Source: Rheinheimera sp. EpRS3 | GTDB taxonomy: Bacteria > Pseudomonadota > Gammaproteobacteria > Enterobacterales > Alteromonadaceae | Length of the DNA stretch: 64,000 bases | Assembly (NCBI RefSeq): GCF_001513785.1 | Contig: NZ_LNQS01000010.1 | Location: 310,001-374,000 of the forward strand | Direction of reading: 5' to 3' | Shown here: positions 9,738-16,459 of the stretch, piece after piece | Layout of the letters: each line of letters starts with the position of its first letter | Numbering within the stretch: the first letter of the stretch is position 1 | The notes under the pieces: generated by a model | The model's input: only the letters and a program-made list of their open reading frames with translations | What the model was told of the DNA's origin: nothing | The model's database searches: none | Translations under genes and position numbers: made by a program

Positions 9738-10946
9738 TTATTGCAGCAGCAAAGCTTCTGTCCAATCAGCGTTTTGTCCCAGAGTAGTCAGTAAATACAA
9801 ACCTATTCCGGCATAACCGTTCAATAAAGAGGCATCCTCCAGATAAGTGGGTTGCCCTTCTTCTTCCCCAAACCGATAAAAACCTTTCAGGCCTTGGGTT
9901 CGATATAACGTCAAGAGTTCGTTATGCCAGAACTGCTCCGCCAATTTTATTTGTGGGTGCGTGCAATATTCTGATAGCAGACGAAAGCTAAGTGCTAAAC
10001 CAGCTATGCCGTGGCAGATAGCTGCGTCCTGAACGAAACTTTGTTCAAGTGTTCTGTGACTGGCATGCAGGCAAATTTCAGTCGCGGCACCAATAAGGTC
10101 ATCTCTTTGCAGCAAATGCCCTGCGCGAAACAAAGTTAGGGCAATAGTCAAATCCCCATAACACCATCCCAGCCGGGATTGAGATAGTTTCTCCGCAACA
10201 TTGCCAAAATAACAACCATACTTTTGCGGGTCCTGACGTTGTGCCAATAGCCAATTGCAGCCGGCATTTAGAAGTTTTGCTGCTGTTGCTTTTTGCTGGG
10301 TTAATCCGTCATGTAAAGCGATTAAAGCGGCTAATACAGCCGGAACGCCATGAGCTAATCCCAGATTAAACTCAGGGTTGTTATTATCTTTATTGAAACG
10401 ATAGATTGAAGACGGCGGCGTGCTCCAGGCACAAGATGATTCGTCCAGAAAATGTGCTTGCCTCTGCAAAACTGAGATCAATAATTCACTACAACCCAGC
10501 GCTTGCCGGCAACGATTTCTTCGCGCCAGATATACTGCAATACCACTCACTCCAAGTACATATTCGATATCTGTACTATCTGAAACCTGTTCCAGATATT
10601 GTTGTACAAGAATATCAGTATTCTGGTTAAACTCTGGCTGGTAACTGTCGGTCTGATCCTGCAAAAAAGTTTCATATAACCAGGCAATACCGGTTATACC
10701 AATACCAAAAGACATCCCAAAGGGCTTGGTATGATCAACAACTTCCATTTCCGACAGATGCCGATTAAATAATGATTCAGATACCTGCTCTGGCAAAAAC
10801 TTGCCTGCATGCCATAAAAATAAAAGGTGCCCGCTAAGCCCAGTTAGCAGGCCAGAACTGATGGCTTTTTCCGGTATATTTTGTATTTCGTTGATCATTT
10901 CCCTGACAATACTCTCTGCTTCATCAATCACACTGGTTTGTTGCAT
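9738..10946 (-). CDS. Lanthionine synthetase C-like cyclase (LanC)
   Basis: About 402 residues. The zinc-site motifs of LanC cyclases are present: GWCYGD (Cys262) and CHG (Cys311-His312), with the conserved LGLAHGVPAVL segment (His199) and a C-terminal LNGYAGIGLYL repeat. It adds Cys thiols to dehydrated residues to form (methyl)lanthionine rings. The frame also has a TTG 27 nt upstream. I chose the second of two consecutive ATGs because a TAAGGA ribosome site sits about 5 nt before it, whereas the TTG has none. It follows the two precursor genes and precedes lanB in one transcription unit. Confidence 0.93.
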   Translation of the reverse strand: MQQTSVIDEAESIVREMINEIQNIPEKAISSGLLTGLSGHLLFLWHAGKFLPEQVSESLFNRHLSEMEVVDHTKPFGMSFGIGITGIAWLYETFLQDQTDSYQPEFNQNTDILVQQYLEQVSDSTDIEYVLGVSGIAVYLARRNRCRQALGCSELLISVLQRQAHFLDESSCAWSTPPSSIYRFNKDNNNPEFNLGLAHGVPAVLAALIALHDGLTQQKATAAKLLNAGCNWLLAQRQDPQKYGCYFGNVAEKLSQSRLGWCYGDLTIALTLFRAGHLLQRDDLIGAATEICLHASHRTLEQSFVQDAAICHGIAGLALSFRLLSEYCTHPQIKLAEQFWHNELLTLYRTQGLKGFYRFGEEEGQPTYLEDASLLNGYAGIGLYLLTTLGQNADWTEALLLQ

Positions 10947-11018
10947 CATTTTCCTTAAATGTTTTTTAGCCAATGTGTGGCTTCAAAAATATAACCATCT
11001 GAAAAAATTTTTGCAGAA

Positions 11019-11043
11019 AGGCAGAGAGTAAATCTCTCTGCCT
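11019..11043 (-). terminator. Perfect hairpin between precursor gene and lanC (probable attenuator)
   Basis: A 10-bp perfect stem (AGGCAGAGAG / CTCTCTGCCT) with a 5-nt loop. On the minus strand it is followed by TTTCTGCAAAAATTTTTT, an imperfect U-rich tail. It lies 23 nt after the stop of the proximal precursor and about 70 nt before lanC. The placement suits a leaky terminator that lets precursor mRNA exceed enzyme mRNA, which is common in lantibiotic operons. This reading is inference from structure and position. Confidence 0.7.
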
Positions 11044-11065
11044 GATAGATGTAAAAATTGTCTGA

Positions 11066-11266
11066 TTAAGGAATTTGACAACAAGGACGTGTAAAACCCG
11101 TTGGATCAGAAATTGGACAACCAGGTCTGTTTGGGCTATCAACAGATGGCTGCGGGCACCAGTCCGTTACTGCGCCACCGCCAACCTGAGGAGTAAGTTC
11201 ATTGGGCAGAACCTGAGCATCTTGCGATAAGTTCACTAGTTGTTTTTTGTTTAATTCAAGTTTCAT
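11066..11266 (-). CDS. Class I lanthipeptide precursor 1
   Basis: 66 residues: leader residues 1-31 (starts MKLELNKKQLVNLSQD, ends LTPQVGGG) and a 35-residue core starting AVTDWC. The leader is of the LNKKxLxxL type seen in class I lanthipeptide precursors, and its Gly run is a cleavage signal for the C39 exporter. The core has four Cys (core positions 6, 19, 31, 32) and six Ser/Thr (T3, S10, S13, S22, T25, T28), enough for up to four thioether rings. AAAGGA precedes the ATG. It is the second precursor in transcription order and lies immediately upstream of the hairpin and lanC. Confidence 0.93.
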   Translation of the reverse strand: MKLELNKKQLVNLSQDAQVLPNELTPQVGGGAVTDWCPQPSVDSPNRPGCPISDPTGFTRPCCQIP

Positions 11267-11336
11267 TTTATATTCCTTTAGTTTGCATCATAAACGAAAG
11301 TTATAATCATACTTCTGTCGCTTTTAGCAGTATTTT

Positions 11337-11537
11337 TCAGGGAATAAGGCAACACATATGTGTAAAACCTGATGGGTCGGAGACTCTGCAGCCAGGTTGA
11401 TTCGGATAATTAACAGACGGTTCGGGGCATCCTTGAGTATTGACACCGCCGCCAACCTGAGGGGTGAGTTCATTGGGCAGAACCTGAGCATCTTGCGATA
11501 AATTTACCAGCTGCTTTTTATTTAACTCTAGTTTCAT
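11337..11537 (-). CDS. Class I lanthipeptide precursor 2
   Basis: 66 residues; leader residues 1-31 are identical to those of the neighbouring precursor. The core starts VNTQGC and keeps all four Cys (6, 19, 31, 32) and the Ser/Thr at 3, 10, 22, 25 (Ser instead of Thr) and 28, while Ser13 is replaced by Tyr. The cores agree at 21 of 35 positions. Within the leader 12 codons differ, all synonymously. This is the first gene of the transcription unit, with an extended AAGGAAGGAAG ribosome site. The two products may act separately or as a two-component pair; the sequence does not decide. Confidence 0.93.
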   Translation of the reverse strand: MKLELNKKQLVNLSQDAQVLPNELTPQVGGGVNTQGCPEPSVNYPNQPGCRVSDPSGFTHMCCLIP

Positions 11538-11567
11538 AACAATCTTCCTTCCTTAAATAATCAGTTA

Positions 11568-11846
11568 GTGAAGTTCGCCATTAGGCAAATAACTACTAAC
11601 ACTAAACAAACTTTTCTCCAAATAGGAACGGAAATTATCACATATATATCACATTTAAATATCCATTATCAAAACGGTATTACCAACTATATATTCCCGT
11701 TTAGCTCCCCCACTCAAGCTTCCACAGGATTTGCAGAACTGAAGGCCATTGAAACAGAGTTAAAAGTTAGTGGCACTGGTTCAGATTGCCAGGCCTGCTG
11801 GCCAACGCTGATCACTTCTACCGGCCCACACTGCCCAGCCTGCTGA
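11568..11846 (+). CDS. Possible small Cys-rich peptide gene (doubtful)
   Basis: A GTG-initiated frame of 92 codons divergent from the precursor genes. Its first two thirds are AT-rich and unlike anything I recognise. The last 26 codons (SGTGSDCQACWPTL...CPAC) fall in the direct repeat shared with 19.75 kb. Two CxxC pairs and several Thr make it look like a modified-peptide core. However, no ribosome site is visible, and differences between the two repeat copies are not concentrated in third codon positions. I treat it as an unproven frame inside a repeat; the alternative is non-coding DNA. Confidence 0.2.
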   Translation: MKFAIRQITTNTKQTFLQIGTEIITYISHLNIHYQNGITNYIFPFSSPTQASTGFAELKAIETELKVSGTGSDCQACWPTLITSTGPHCPAC

Positions 11847-11856
11847 TGGTTCTATT
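11769..11856 (+). repeat. Imperfect direct repeat, copy A (3' of orphan Rhs immunity gene)
   Basis: About 88 nt aligning without gaps to 19755-19842, roughly 78 percent identical by hand count, with an exact 22-nt core (11803-11824 = 19789-19810). It lies about 40 nt beyond the stop of the small immunity gene. Copy B lies in the same position relative to the other Rhs immunity gene. No other copy was seen in the window. Confidence 0.8.
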
Positions 11857-11895
11857 CACCTAAGTTAAGCCCAAGGTAGCTCTTGAATATGTAAT

Positions 11896-12117
11896 TTAAC
11901 GCTCTTCCAACTCAGCCTTCACATCGTCAGGCAGCCAGTCCCATATTATGTTGTGATATATATCTTTCAACTCTGGATAAATCTCCTTTGCAAAGGCCTC
12001 TATATTTAAGTGGTTCGCTGGTTGATGCAAAAACTTCTGTAATTTTTCAACCACCTCGAAAACATGAATAGCTTCATTAAGCTTGATATTGATTTCTCTA
12101 TCCACACATAGCCTCAC
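11896..12117 (-). CDS. Putative immunity protein of the orphan Rhs toxin
   Basis: 73 residues, GTG start, small, acidic and rich in helix-forming residues. It starts 3 nt after the stop of the orphan Rhs toxin and on the same strand, the standard place for the cognate immunity gene. I do not recognise a family. The role (binding and neutralising the toxin domain of a sibling cell) is inferred from position only. An ATG 9 nt downstream of the GTG is out of frame and quickly closed, so GTG is the likely start. Confidence 0.6.
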   Translation of the reverse strand: MRLCVDREINIKLNEAIHVFEVVEKLQKFLHQPANHLNIEAFAKEIYPELKDIYHNIIWDWLPDDVKAELEER

Positions 12118-12120
12118 TTT

Positions 12121-13044
12121 TTATCTTTTAATGAATGTTGCATTACGACCCGGTAAGTCAACATTTCCGTTGAAAACCCTTTCGGTAGCACCGGTAACAG
12201 GGTTCTTAATAACTTTAAATTCACTGGGGCTTGCATCAAACTCGACGTAGTTTCTACCTCTACCAGGCCCAATACCCAGTCTTTGCTCAACATCACGGGG
12301 ACTTCCTGGCTTCCCTCTAGCTCTTTCCGTAAACACACTGTTTTGATCACTGGCTTTGATAACCTGACTTTCACGGATACCTTCCAACCCTTTATTATTT
12401 GTGAAATGTCGAACTCGCTCTGTTAAATCAGTAACGCCGTCAGCGATACTCTCACCAATTTTCCCTACGCCTTTTACTTTTTTACCGACAATACCGGCCA
12501 TTGATTCCAATGCGCCAGTATAATCGCCATTCATTGCAGCATTTATTGAATCTTCAATATCAGGAATTGGGTTTATAAAGTTATCAAATACCCATTGCTG
12601 TGCTTGGCCGAACGGGCTTTCAAAAGCTCCACTCTTTAAAAGAGTTTGGAAATCAGTTTTTTGGTTCTCACCACCATTGATATTCCCTCCATTAATAGTA
12701 GCTGTGTTTTGCTGAGCACCAATATCCATGATCGCCTGACCTATCTGGCCAGCTCCAACAGCCTTAGCAGAGTTTACTTCAGCACCATTTTTGAAATTAA
12801 CATCTTTGACTACCGTACTTCCAACAACCTTGCCGTCTATTTTCAGGTCAACTTTCATATCGCCGCAAGACTTAATCCGAGTACCAGTTGCTGCGGCACA
12901 GTAACCCGTAGGATCGGTGCCAGCCAGCGGGTTGTTCATGATGTAGCTGTAGGGGTTCAAGCTTTGCGAGTTTGCCGGGCTTTGGATTATCGGGTCAACA
13001 CTCAAAAACCTACCAAGGTTGTAATCATACGCCCGGCCGTTCAT
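12121..13044 (-). CDS. Orphan Rhs C-terminal cassette with HYD1-like ADP-ribosyltransferase toxin
   Basis: 307 residues. The first ~50 (MNGRAYDYNLGRFLSVDP...AGTDPTGY) are the conserved end of an Rhs core and nearly match the large Rhs protein at 21.3 kb, including the same invariant DPxGY exit. The rest is unrelated to it. The last ~100 residues (RVRHFTNNKGLEGIRESQVIKAS ... RLGIGPGRGRNYVEFDAS) resemble the Tox-ART-HYD1 family of polymorphic toxins, which are predicted ADP-ribosyltransferases. There is no Rhs body upstream; homology to the large rhs stops at 13053, where an unrelated sequence begins. It is therefore a displaced toxin tip, probably silent or a reservoir, although an ATG is present at its start. 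Confidence 0.8.
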   Translation of the reverse strand: MNGRAYDYNLGRFLSVDPIIQSPANSQSLNPYSYIMNNPLAGTDPTGYCAAATGTRIKSCGDMKVDLKIDGKVVGSTVVKDVNFKNGAEVNSAKAVGAGQIGQAIMDIGAQQNTATINGGNINGGENQKTDFQTLLKSGAFESPFGQAQQWVFDNFINPIPDIEDSINAAMNGDYTGALESMAGIVGKKVKGVGKIGESIADGVTDLTERVRHFTNNKGLEGIRESQVIKASDQNSVFTERARGKPGSPRDVEQRLGIGPGRGRNYVEFDASPSEFKVIKNPVTGATERVFNGNVDLPGRNATFIKR

Positions 13045-13093
13045 ATGAATTAATCGGATAGTGCTTTTGGAGTTAACTTATTAAAGAGCGAAG

Positions 13094-13116
13094 AAAAAGC
13101 CCCTTGCGGGACTTTT
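13094..13116 (-). terminator. Terminator of the PIN toxin operon
   Basis: Short GC hairpin (GTCCCGC / GCGGGGC-like arms with flanking A and T runs) at the stop of the PIN-domain gene. It lies just before the orphan Rhs cassette and so would separate the two. Confidence 0.6.
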
Positions 13117-13684
13117 ACAGTATCATTTCAAATTGGCGTAACTTGGATACAAATGCAGGCAGCTTTTGTCGTTGCAACGAATCCAGATATTCCTCCACCG
13201 TCATGGGAGGGTTCTTTAGTGAACCTCTTTGTCGCTGTGCTGCCAGAATTGCTCTGCCAGGATCGAGTTCAAACATATCAGTCAGAAATACATCTGGGTG
13301 AATAGCCGTTAATCCCAAAGGAGCCAGGCTCTGCTGCGGAAAATCTTTCAGGTTAAAGGTAATGATGCCTTCTGCCTGGCCCTTTATTGCCGCCGCGACA
13401 ACATGCCTGTCGTCGTCATCAGGTAGCTCAATGCCTGTAACAAACTGTTGGTAGCCTTCAACAACACAATCCGGTGCATGGCTGTTCATCAGTTCCCGTG
13501 TCTTTTGTAACTTTTCTGCGGGCAGGTCAGGTTGATTCTTTAGCAGATTACGTATCCATTCATCATGTATCTGCTCGGTCCATCTGGCACGGTAAAGGCC
13601 GGTTTGTGCAAGATATAATAAATAACTGCGCAACGGCGCTGGATACATCACACATGCATCCAGGATCACGGTATAGGTTGCCAT
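13115..13684 (-). CDS. PIN-domain toxin of a type II toxin-antitoxin pair
   Basis: 189 residues. An N-terminal strand VILDACVMYP carries the first PIN acidic residue. The middle has ELPDDDDRHVVAAA and the end of the fold reads GIITFNLKDFPQ, as in the PIN_3 / VapC-like group of metal-dependent RNases. It starts directly after the stop of the HTH antitoxin gene with no gap, so the two are coupled. It would act as a tRNA or mRNA endoribonuclease held in check by the antitoxin; the target is unknown. It is located between an orphan Rhs tip and an IS21-like element, a usual spot for a stabilising module. Confidence 0.85.
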   Translation of the reverse strand: MATYTVILDACVMYPAPLRSYLLYLAQTGLYRARWTEQIHDEWIRNLLKNQPDLPAEKLQKTRELMNSHAPDCVVEGYQQFVTGIELPDDDDRHVVAAAIKGQAEGIITFNLKDFPQQSLAPLGLTAIHPDVFLTDMFELDPGRAILAAQRQRGSLKNPPMTVEEYLDSLQRQKLPAFVSKLRQFEMIL

Positions 13685-14137
13685 TTAATATCCCAAATTC
13701 AGCTCCTGATCGAGGGCTGATAACTCATCCAGGGCTGTTAGGCGTTTAGCATCAAGATTTTGCTTATATTTCATCACATCGACAAACGCAACCTTACGAC
13801 GATTGCCCGTTCTGTTATGAGCAAGCTCTCCGGAATCAAGCAACTTAATAAAGGTGGGGCGGGACATATTCAGCATATCCGCCGCTTCTTGCGTTGTCAG
13901 CTCAGCATGTATAGGAGTGATGCTCACACTATTACCCTGACCGAGTTGAGTCAGTACCTCGATCATTAATTTAACCGCACTGGCAGGAAGCTTTACCGAA
14001 TGGTGTTCGCCATCCTTTCCCACCACATTAAAATTTTGTACATCACCATTTGCTTCCAATACAGCAGAAAGCTCCTGGCTGCTTAACTTTGCCAATGCAA
14101 TTTCTTCAGCACTCGGTAATGATTGTACATTTAACAT
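13685..14137 (-). CDS. Antitoxin with excisionase-type helix-turn-helix
   Basis: 150 residues from the ATG at 14137. The C-terminal half carries an HTH (TTQEAADMLNMSRPTFIKLLDSGEL) of the MerR/excisionase type followed by a charged tail that likely contacts the PIN toxin. The reading frame extends upstream to a TTG at 14161. That start would lie inside the 8-bp tandem repeat and add eight residues, so I prefer the internal ATG. It probably represses its own operon. Adjacent to the PIN gene with no intergenic base. Confidence 0.85.
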   Translation of the reverse strand: MLNVQSLPSAEEIALAKLSSQELSAVLEANGDVQNFNVVGKDGEHHSVKLPASAVKLMIEVLTQLGQGNSVSITPIHAELTTQEAADMLNMSRPTFIKLLDSGELAHNRTGNRRKVAFVDVMKYKQNLDAKRLTALDELSALDQELNLGY

Positions 14138-14151
14138 TTCAATAATCTCTA

Positions 14152-14211
14152 AAGTTTTCAAGTTTTCAAGTTTTCAAGTTTTCAAGTTTTCAAGTTTTCA
14201 AGTTTTCAAGT
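14152..14211. repeat. Tandem 8-bp repeat (AAGTTTTC), about seven copies
   Basis: A head-to-tail array of AAGTTTTC just upstream of the antitoxin start, ending in AAGTAATT. The unit shares TCAAGTTTTC with the inverted repeat that bounds the neighbouring IS21-like element 26 nt further on. It may be an expanded terminal binding motif, an antitoxin operator array, or both. Confidence 0.9.
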
Positions 14212-14295
14212 AATTATCCGCAATATTCGCAACGGCGTCAAGTTTTCGAAATATTCGCAACAACTGCCTTAAGGTTCATCCCTGAACCTACATTC

Positions 14296-15243
14296 TCATT
14301 TTTGGGCGGCTGGATGCGTCCTGTTGTAAACTTCTCTCAGCTTTACCATACTCACGTGCACATAGATTTGTGTGGTAGACAGATCGGCATGGCCCAAAAA
14401 CTCCTGCACGTGGCGGATATCCGCGCCATTATCGACCATGTGCGTTGCAGCAGCATGCCGATATTGGTTACAAGCACCTCTTTTACGAATATCTGATAGC
14501 TTGATATATTTCGCTACCAGCTCCGACAACTGTGCAGCCCGGAACGGCTTACCATTGTTTGCCAAGAACAGGACTTTACCTGAATGTTCATTTGCCAGCC
14601 TGGTTCTTACCTCTTTCAAATAGCGGTAGATCCAAAAACAGGCACTCTTGGCTATTGGTACATACCGGTCTTTAAAGCCTTTTCCCTGATTAACTCTGAG
14701 TTGATACTGCTCAAAATCCAGATCATCCAGTGTCAGGGTTCCCAGCTCAGAACGTCGAATACCGGAGGCATAATATGTTTCCATTATCGCCCTATCTCTT
14801 AAACCACGCTGACCATAATGCTCTGATTGTTGCAGCACTTTTTTCACTTCTAGCTTGCTTAGGATTGGCTTGGGCAACCGCCTGCCAATTTTAGGCAATT
14901 CAAAGTGCTCTGTACTATTCACCTCAAGCACGCCTTTAACAAACAGCGTCCTGATCAGCACTTTTACCACTGTTAACCGGTACCGTATGGTTGCCCGGCA
15001 CAATGGCTCGCCATTACGTACTTTGCGGTATTGATGCAGATATTGCTGATAGCTGTCCAGTAAGTCTACATCCACTTGCTCCAGGCTGATAATACCCAGT
15101 GCCTCACACCACTGCTGAAATAGGGATAGAGCAGCCTCTTTGCTGACCACCGTATTTTCACTCTGCCCCTTAGCCCGGCAAACATCCAGGTAATAATGGA
15201 TACAGCCGGGCAGTGCCAGAGATGCTGGCTTAGTGAGTAACAT
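14296..15243 (-). CDS. Tyrosine recombinase (phage-integrase family)
   Basis: About 315 residues. The N-terminal SAM-like domain (about 1-95) is followed by the catalytic domain. It shows the first Arg in ASGIRRSEL, a Lys in GKGFKDRYVP, the second Arg in QYRHAAATHM, LGHADLSTTQ, and the nucleophile Tyr in TQIYVHVS. The His of the usual HxxR is Asn here (CNQYR), one base from His; activity may be reduced. I chose the ATG at 15243 (GGGAAAG before it) over a frame extension to 15294. It overlaps the preceding gene by 14 nt and is the last gene of the element. Its role may be resolution of cointegrates or site-specific integration. Confidence 0.88.
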   Translation of the reverse strand: MLLTKPASLALPGCIHYYLDVCRAKGQSENTVVSKEAALSLFQQWCEALGIISLEQVDVDLLDSYQQYLHQYRKVRNGEPLCRATIRYRLTVVKVLIRTLFVKGVLEVNSTEHFELPKIGRRLPKPILSKLEVKKVLQQSEHYGQRGLRDRAIMETYYASGIRRSELGTLTLDDLDFEQYQLRVNQGKGFKDRYVPIAKSACFWIYRYLKEVRTRLANEHSGKVLFLANNGKPFRAAQLSELVAKYIKLSDIRKRGACNQYRHAAATHMVDNGADIRHVQEFLGHADLSTTQIYVHVSMVKLREVYNRTHPAAQK

Positions 15244-15709
15244 AACGCTTTCCCCATACCATGATGTTGAACCTGACAGGACATGTGTAAACACAGTTCC
15301 TGTACCACTGGATAATGCGCGAAGCCGGGCGACTGGGGCAGATCAGCTTAACTCCACATGCTGCTATCAGCCTGTCGCCCTCAAACACCGGTTCTACGAT
15401 ACAACCTCTGAAGATCTCATGGCCATTAGCCTTGGTTAACTCCAAACGTCGCAGTGCACCTCTAAAGCCAGCGCCATCCGGCTTATCAGAGGGCTGAACA
15501 TAGCGGTTTAACTTGCGGTCGCAGTAGCCCATCTGAAACGCCAGAATTGCATCCATACCTATACCCCGCAGCTTAAGCTTCTGGCATACCATCGGGTTAG
15601 TGATTAATCGCTGGTGGTAGATCTCAAACAGCTGTTTGACATATATATCGTCAACATCAACAGATACCAGCATTTGCTCGAAGCCATCAATGTGTATTTC
15701 TCTATTCAT
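15230..15709 (-). CDS. Primase-core-like accessory protein of the IS21-like element
   Basis: 159 residues. The middle and C-terminal part (GFRGALRRLELTKANG followed by EIFRGCIVEPVFEGDRLIAACGVKLI) resembles the entry of the DnaG primase catalytic core, where FRxRxxFPIxxxxGxxxGFGGR is typical. The zinc finger and the Toprim metal residues are absent, so it is at best a degenerate or truncated relative. It overlaps istB by 4 nt and the recombinase by 14 nt, so it is an integral part of the four-gene operon. Function unknown. Confidence 0.6.
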   Translation of the reverse strand: MNREIHIDGFEQMLVSVDVDDIYVKQLFEIYHQRLITNPMVCQKLKLRGIGMDAILAFQMGYCDRKLNRYVQPSDKPDGAGFRGALRRLELTKANGHEIFRGCIVEPVFEGDRLIAACGVKLICPSRPASRIIQWYRNCVYTCPVRFNIMVWGKRYVTH

Positions 15710-16458
15710 GACTTGCCCTCCCCGATGGTTTTGTACACTTTGCGCATAGATTCGCCGTGCAATTCCAGCCGGTGAGCGCGGTGAACAATCCTGTCCATAA
15801 TGGCATCTGCAATCGTCGGCTCTCCGATGTATTCATGCCACTTACTTACCGGCAGTTGTGTGGTAATAATCAGCGAGCCTGACTCGGTACGCTCTTCCAT
15901 CAATTCCAGCAAGTCCTGCCGGTTACGCTCGAGTAATGGCGTAATGGCCCAGTCATCCAAAACGAGCAATTTGAATTTGGACAGATAACTTCGCAACCTC
16001 GGTAAAGAGCCATCTTTGCGGGCAATATCCAGCTCTTCCATCAGCAAACCAAAACGTTTGTACAATACCGGCTGGTTCAGTTTGATAGCCTGGTTTGCTA
16101 AGGCACAGGCGATCCAGCTTTTACCCACACCGGTAGGGCCGGTAATAATTAAGAACTGATTTCGGGTTATCCATTCACAGTTAATCAGCGTGGCGAGATA
16201 GCCCTTATCAATCCCCCGTTTAGCCAGGTGGTCAATATTCTCCACACAAGCCTGAGCCTGCTTCAGTTTCGCGGCTTTGAACAATCGTTCACGCTTTTTC
16301 TGCGCCTTGTACTGGATTTCCTCACAGGTCAGAAACGCCAGGATATCGATAACCGGCATAGCCGCCATATCCGGCGTGTCCAATACCCGCTGCAGGGCCG
16401 TGCTCATACCGGGCAACCGGAGAGCCCGGAAGTGTTCAAACACTTGTTGCTCACTCAT
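15706..16458 (-). CDS. istB: IstB-type helper ATPase
   Basis: 250 residues, the usual IstB size. AAA+ Walker A GPTGVGKSW (about 107-115), Walker B KLLVLDDW, sensor region GSLIITTQLPVSKWHEYI. It works with IstA in IS21 transposition by choosing and remodelling target DNA. It starts one base after the istA stop and overlaps the next gene by 4 nt. Confidence 0.96.
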   Translation of the reverse strand: MSEQQVFEHFRALRLPGMSTALQRVLDTPDMAAMPVIDILAFLTCEEIQYKAQKKRERLFKAAKLKQAQACVENIDHLAKRGIDKGYLATLINCEWITRNQFLIITGPTGVGKSWIACALANQAIKLNQPVLYKRFGLLMEELDIARKDGSLPRLRSYLSKFKLLVLDDWAITPLLERNRQDLLELMEERTESGSLIITTQLPVSKWHEYIGEPTIADAIMDRIVHRAHRLELHGESMRKVYKTIGEGKS

Positions 16459-16459
16459 T

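Noticed and set aside
12114..12374. Minus-strand 86-codon frame overlapping the orphan Rhs toxin end
   Set aside because: It lies in another frame of the toxin domain and has no ribosome site; the toxin frame has recognisable motifs.
14152..14211. CRISPR-like array
   Set aside because: The 8-bp units are contiguous with no spacers and there are no cas genes; it is a simple tandem repeat.
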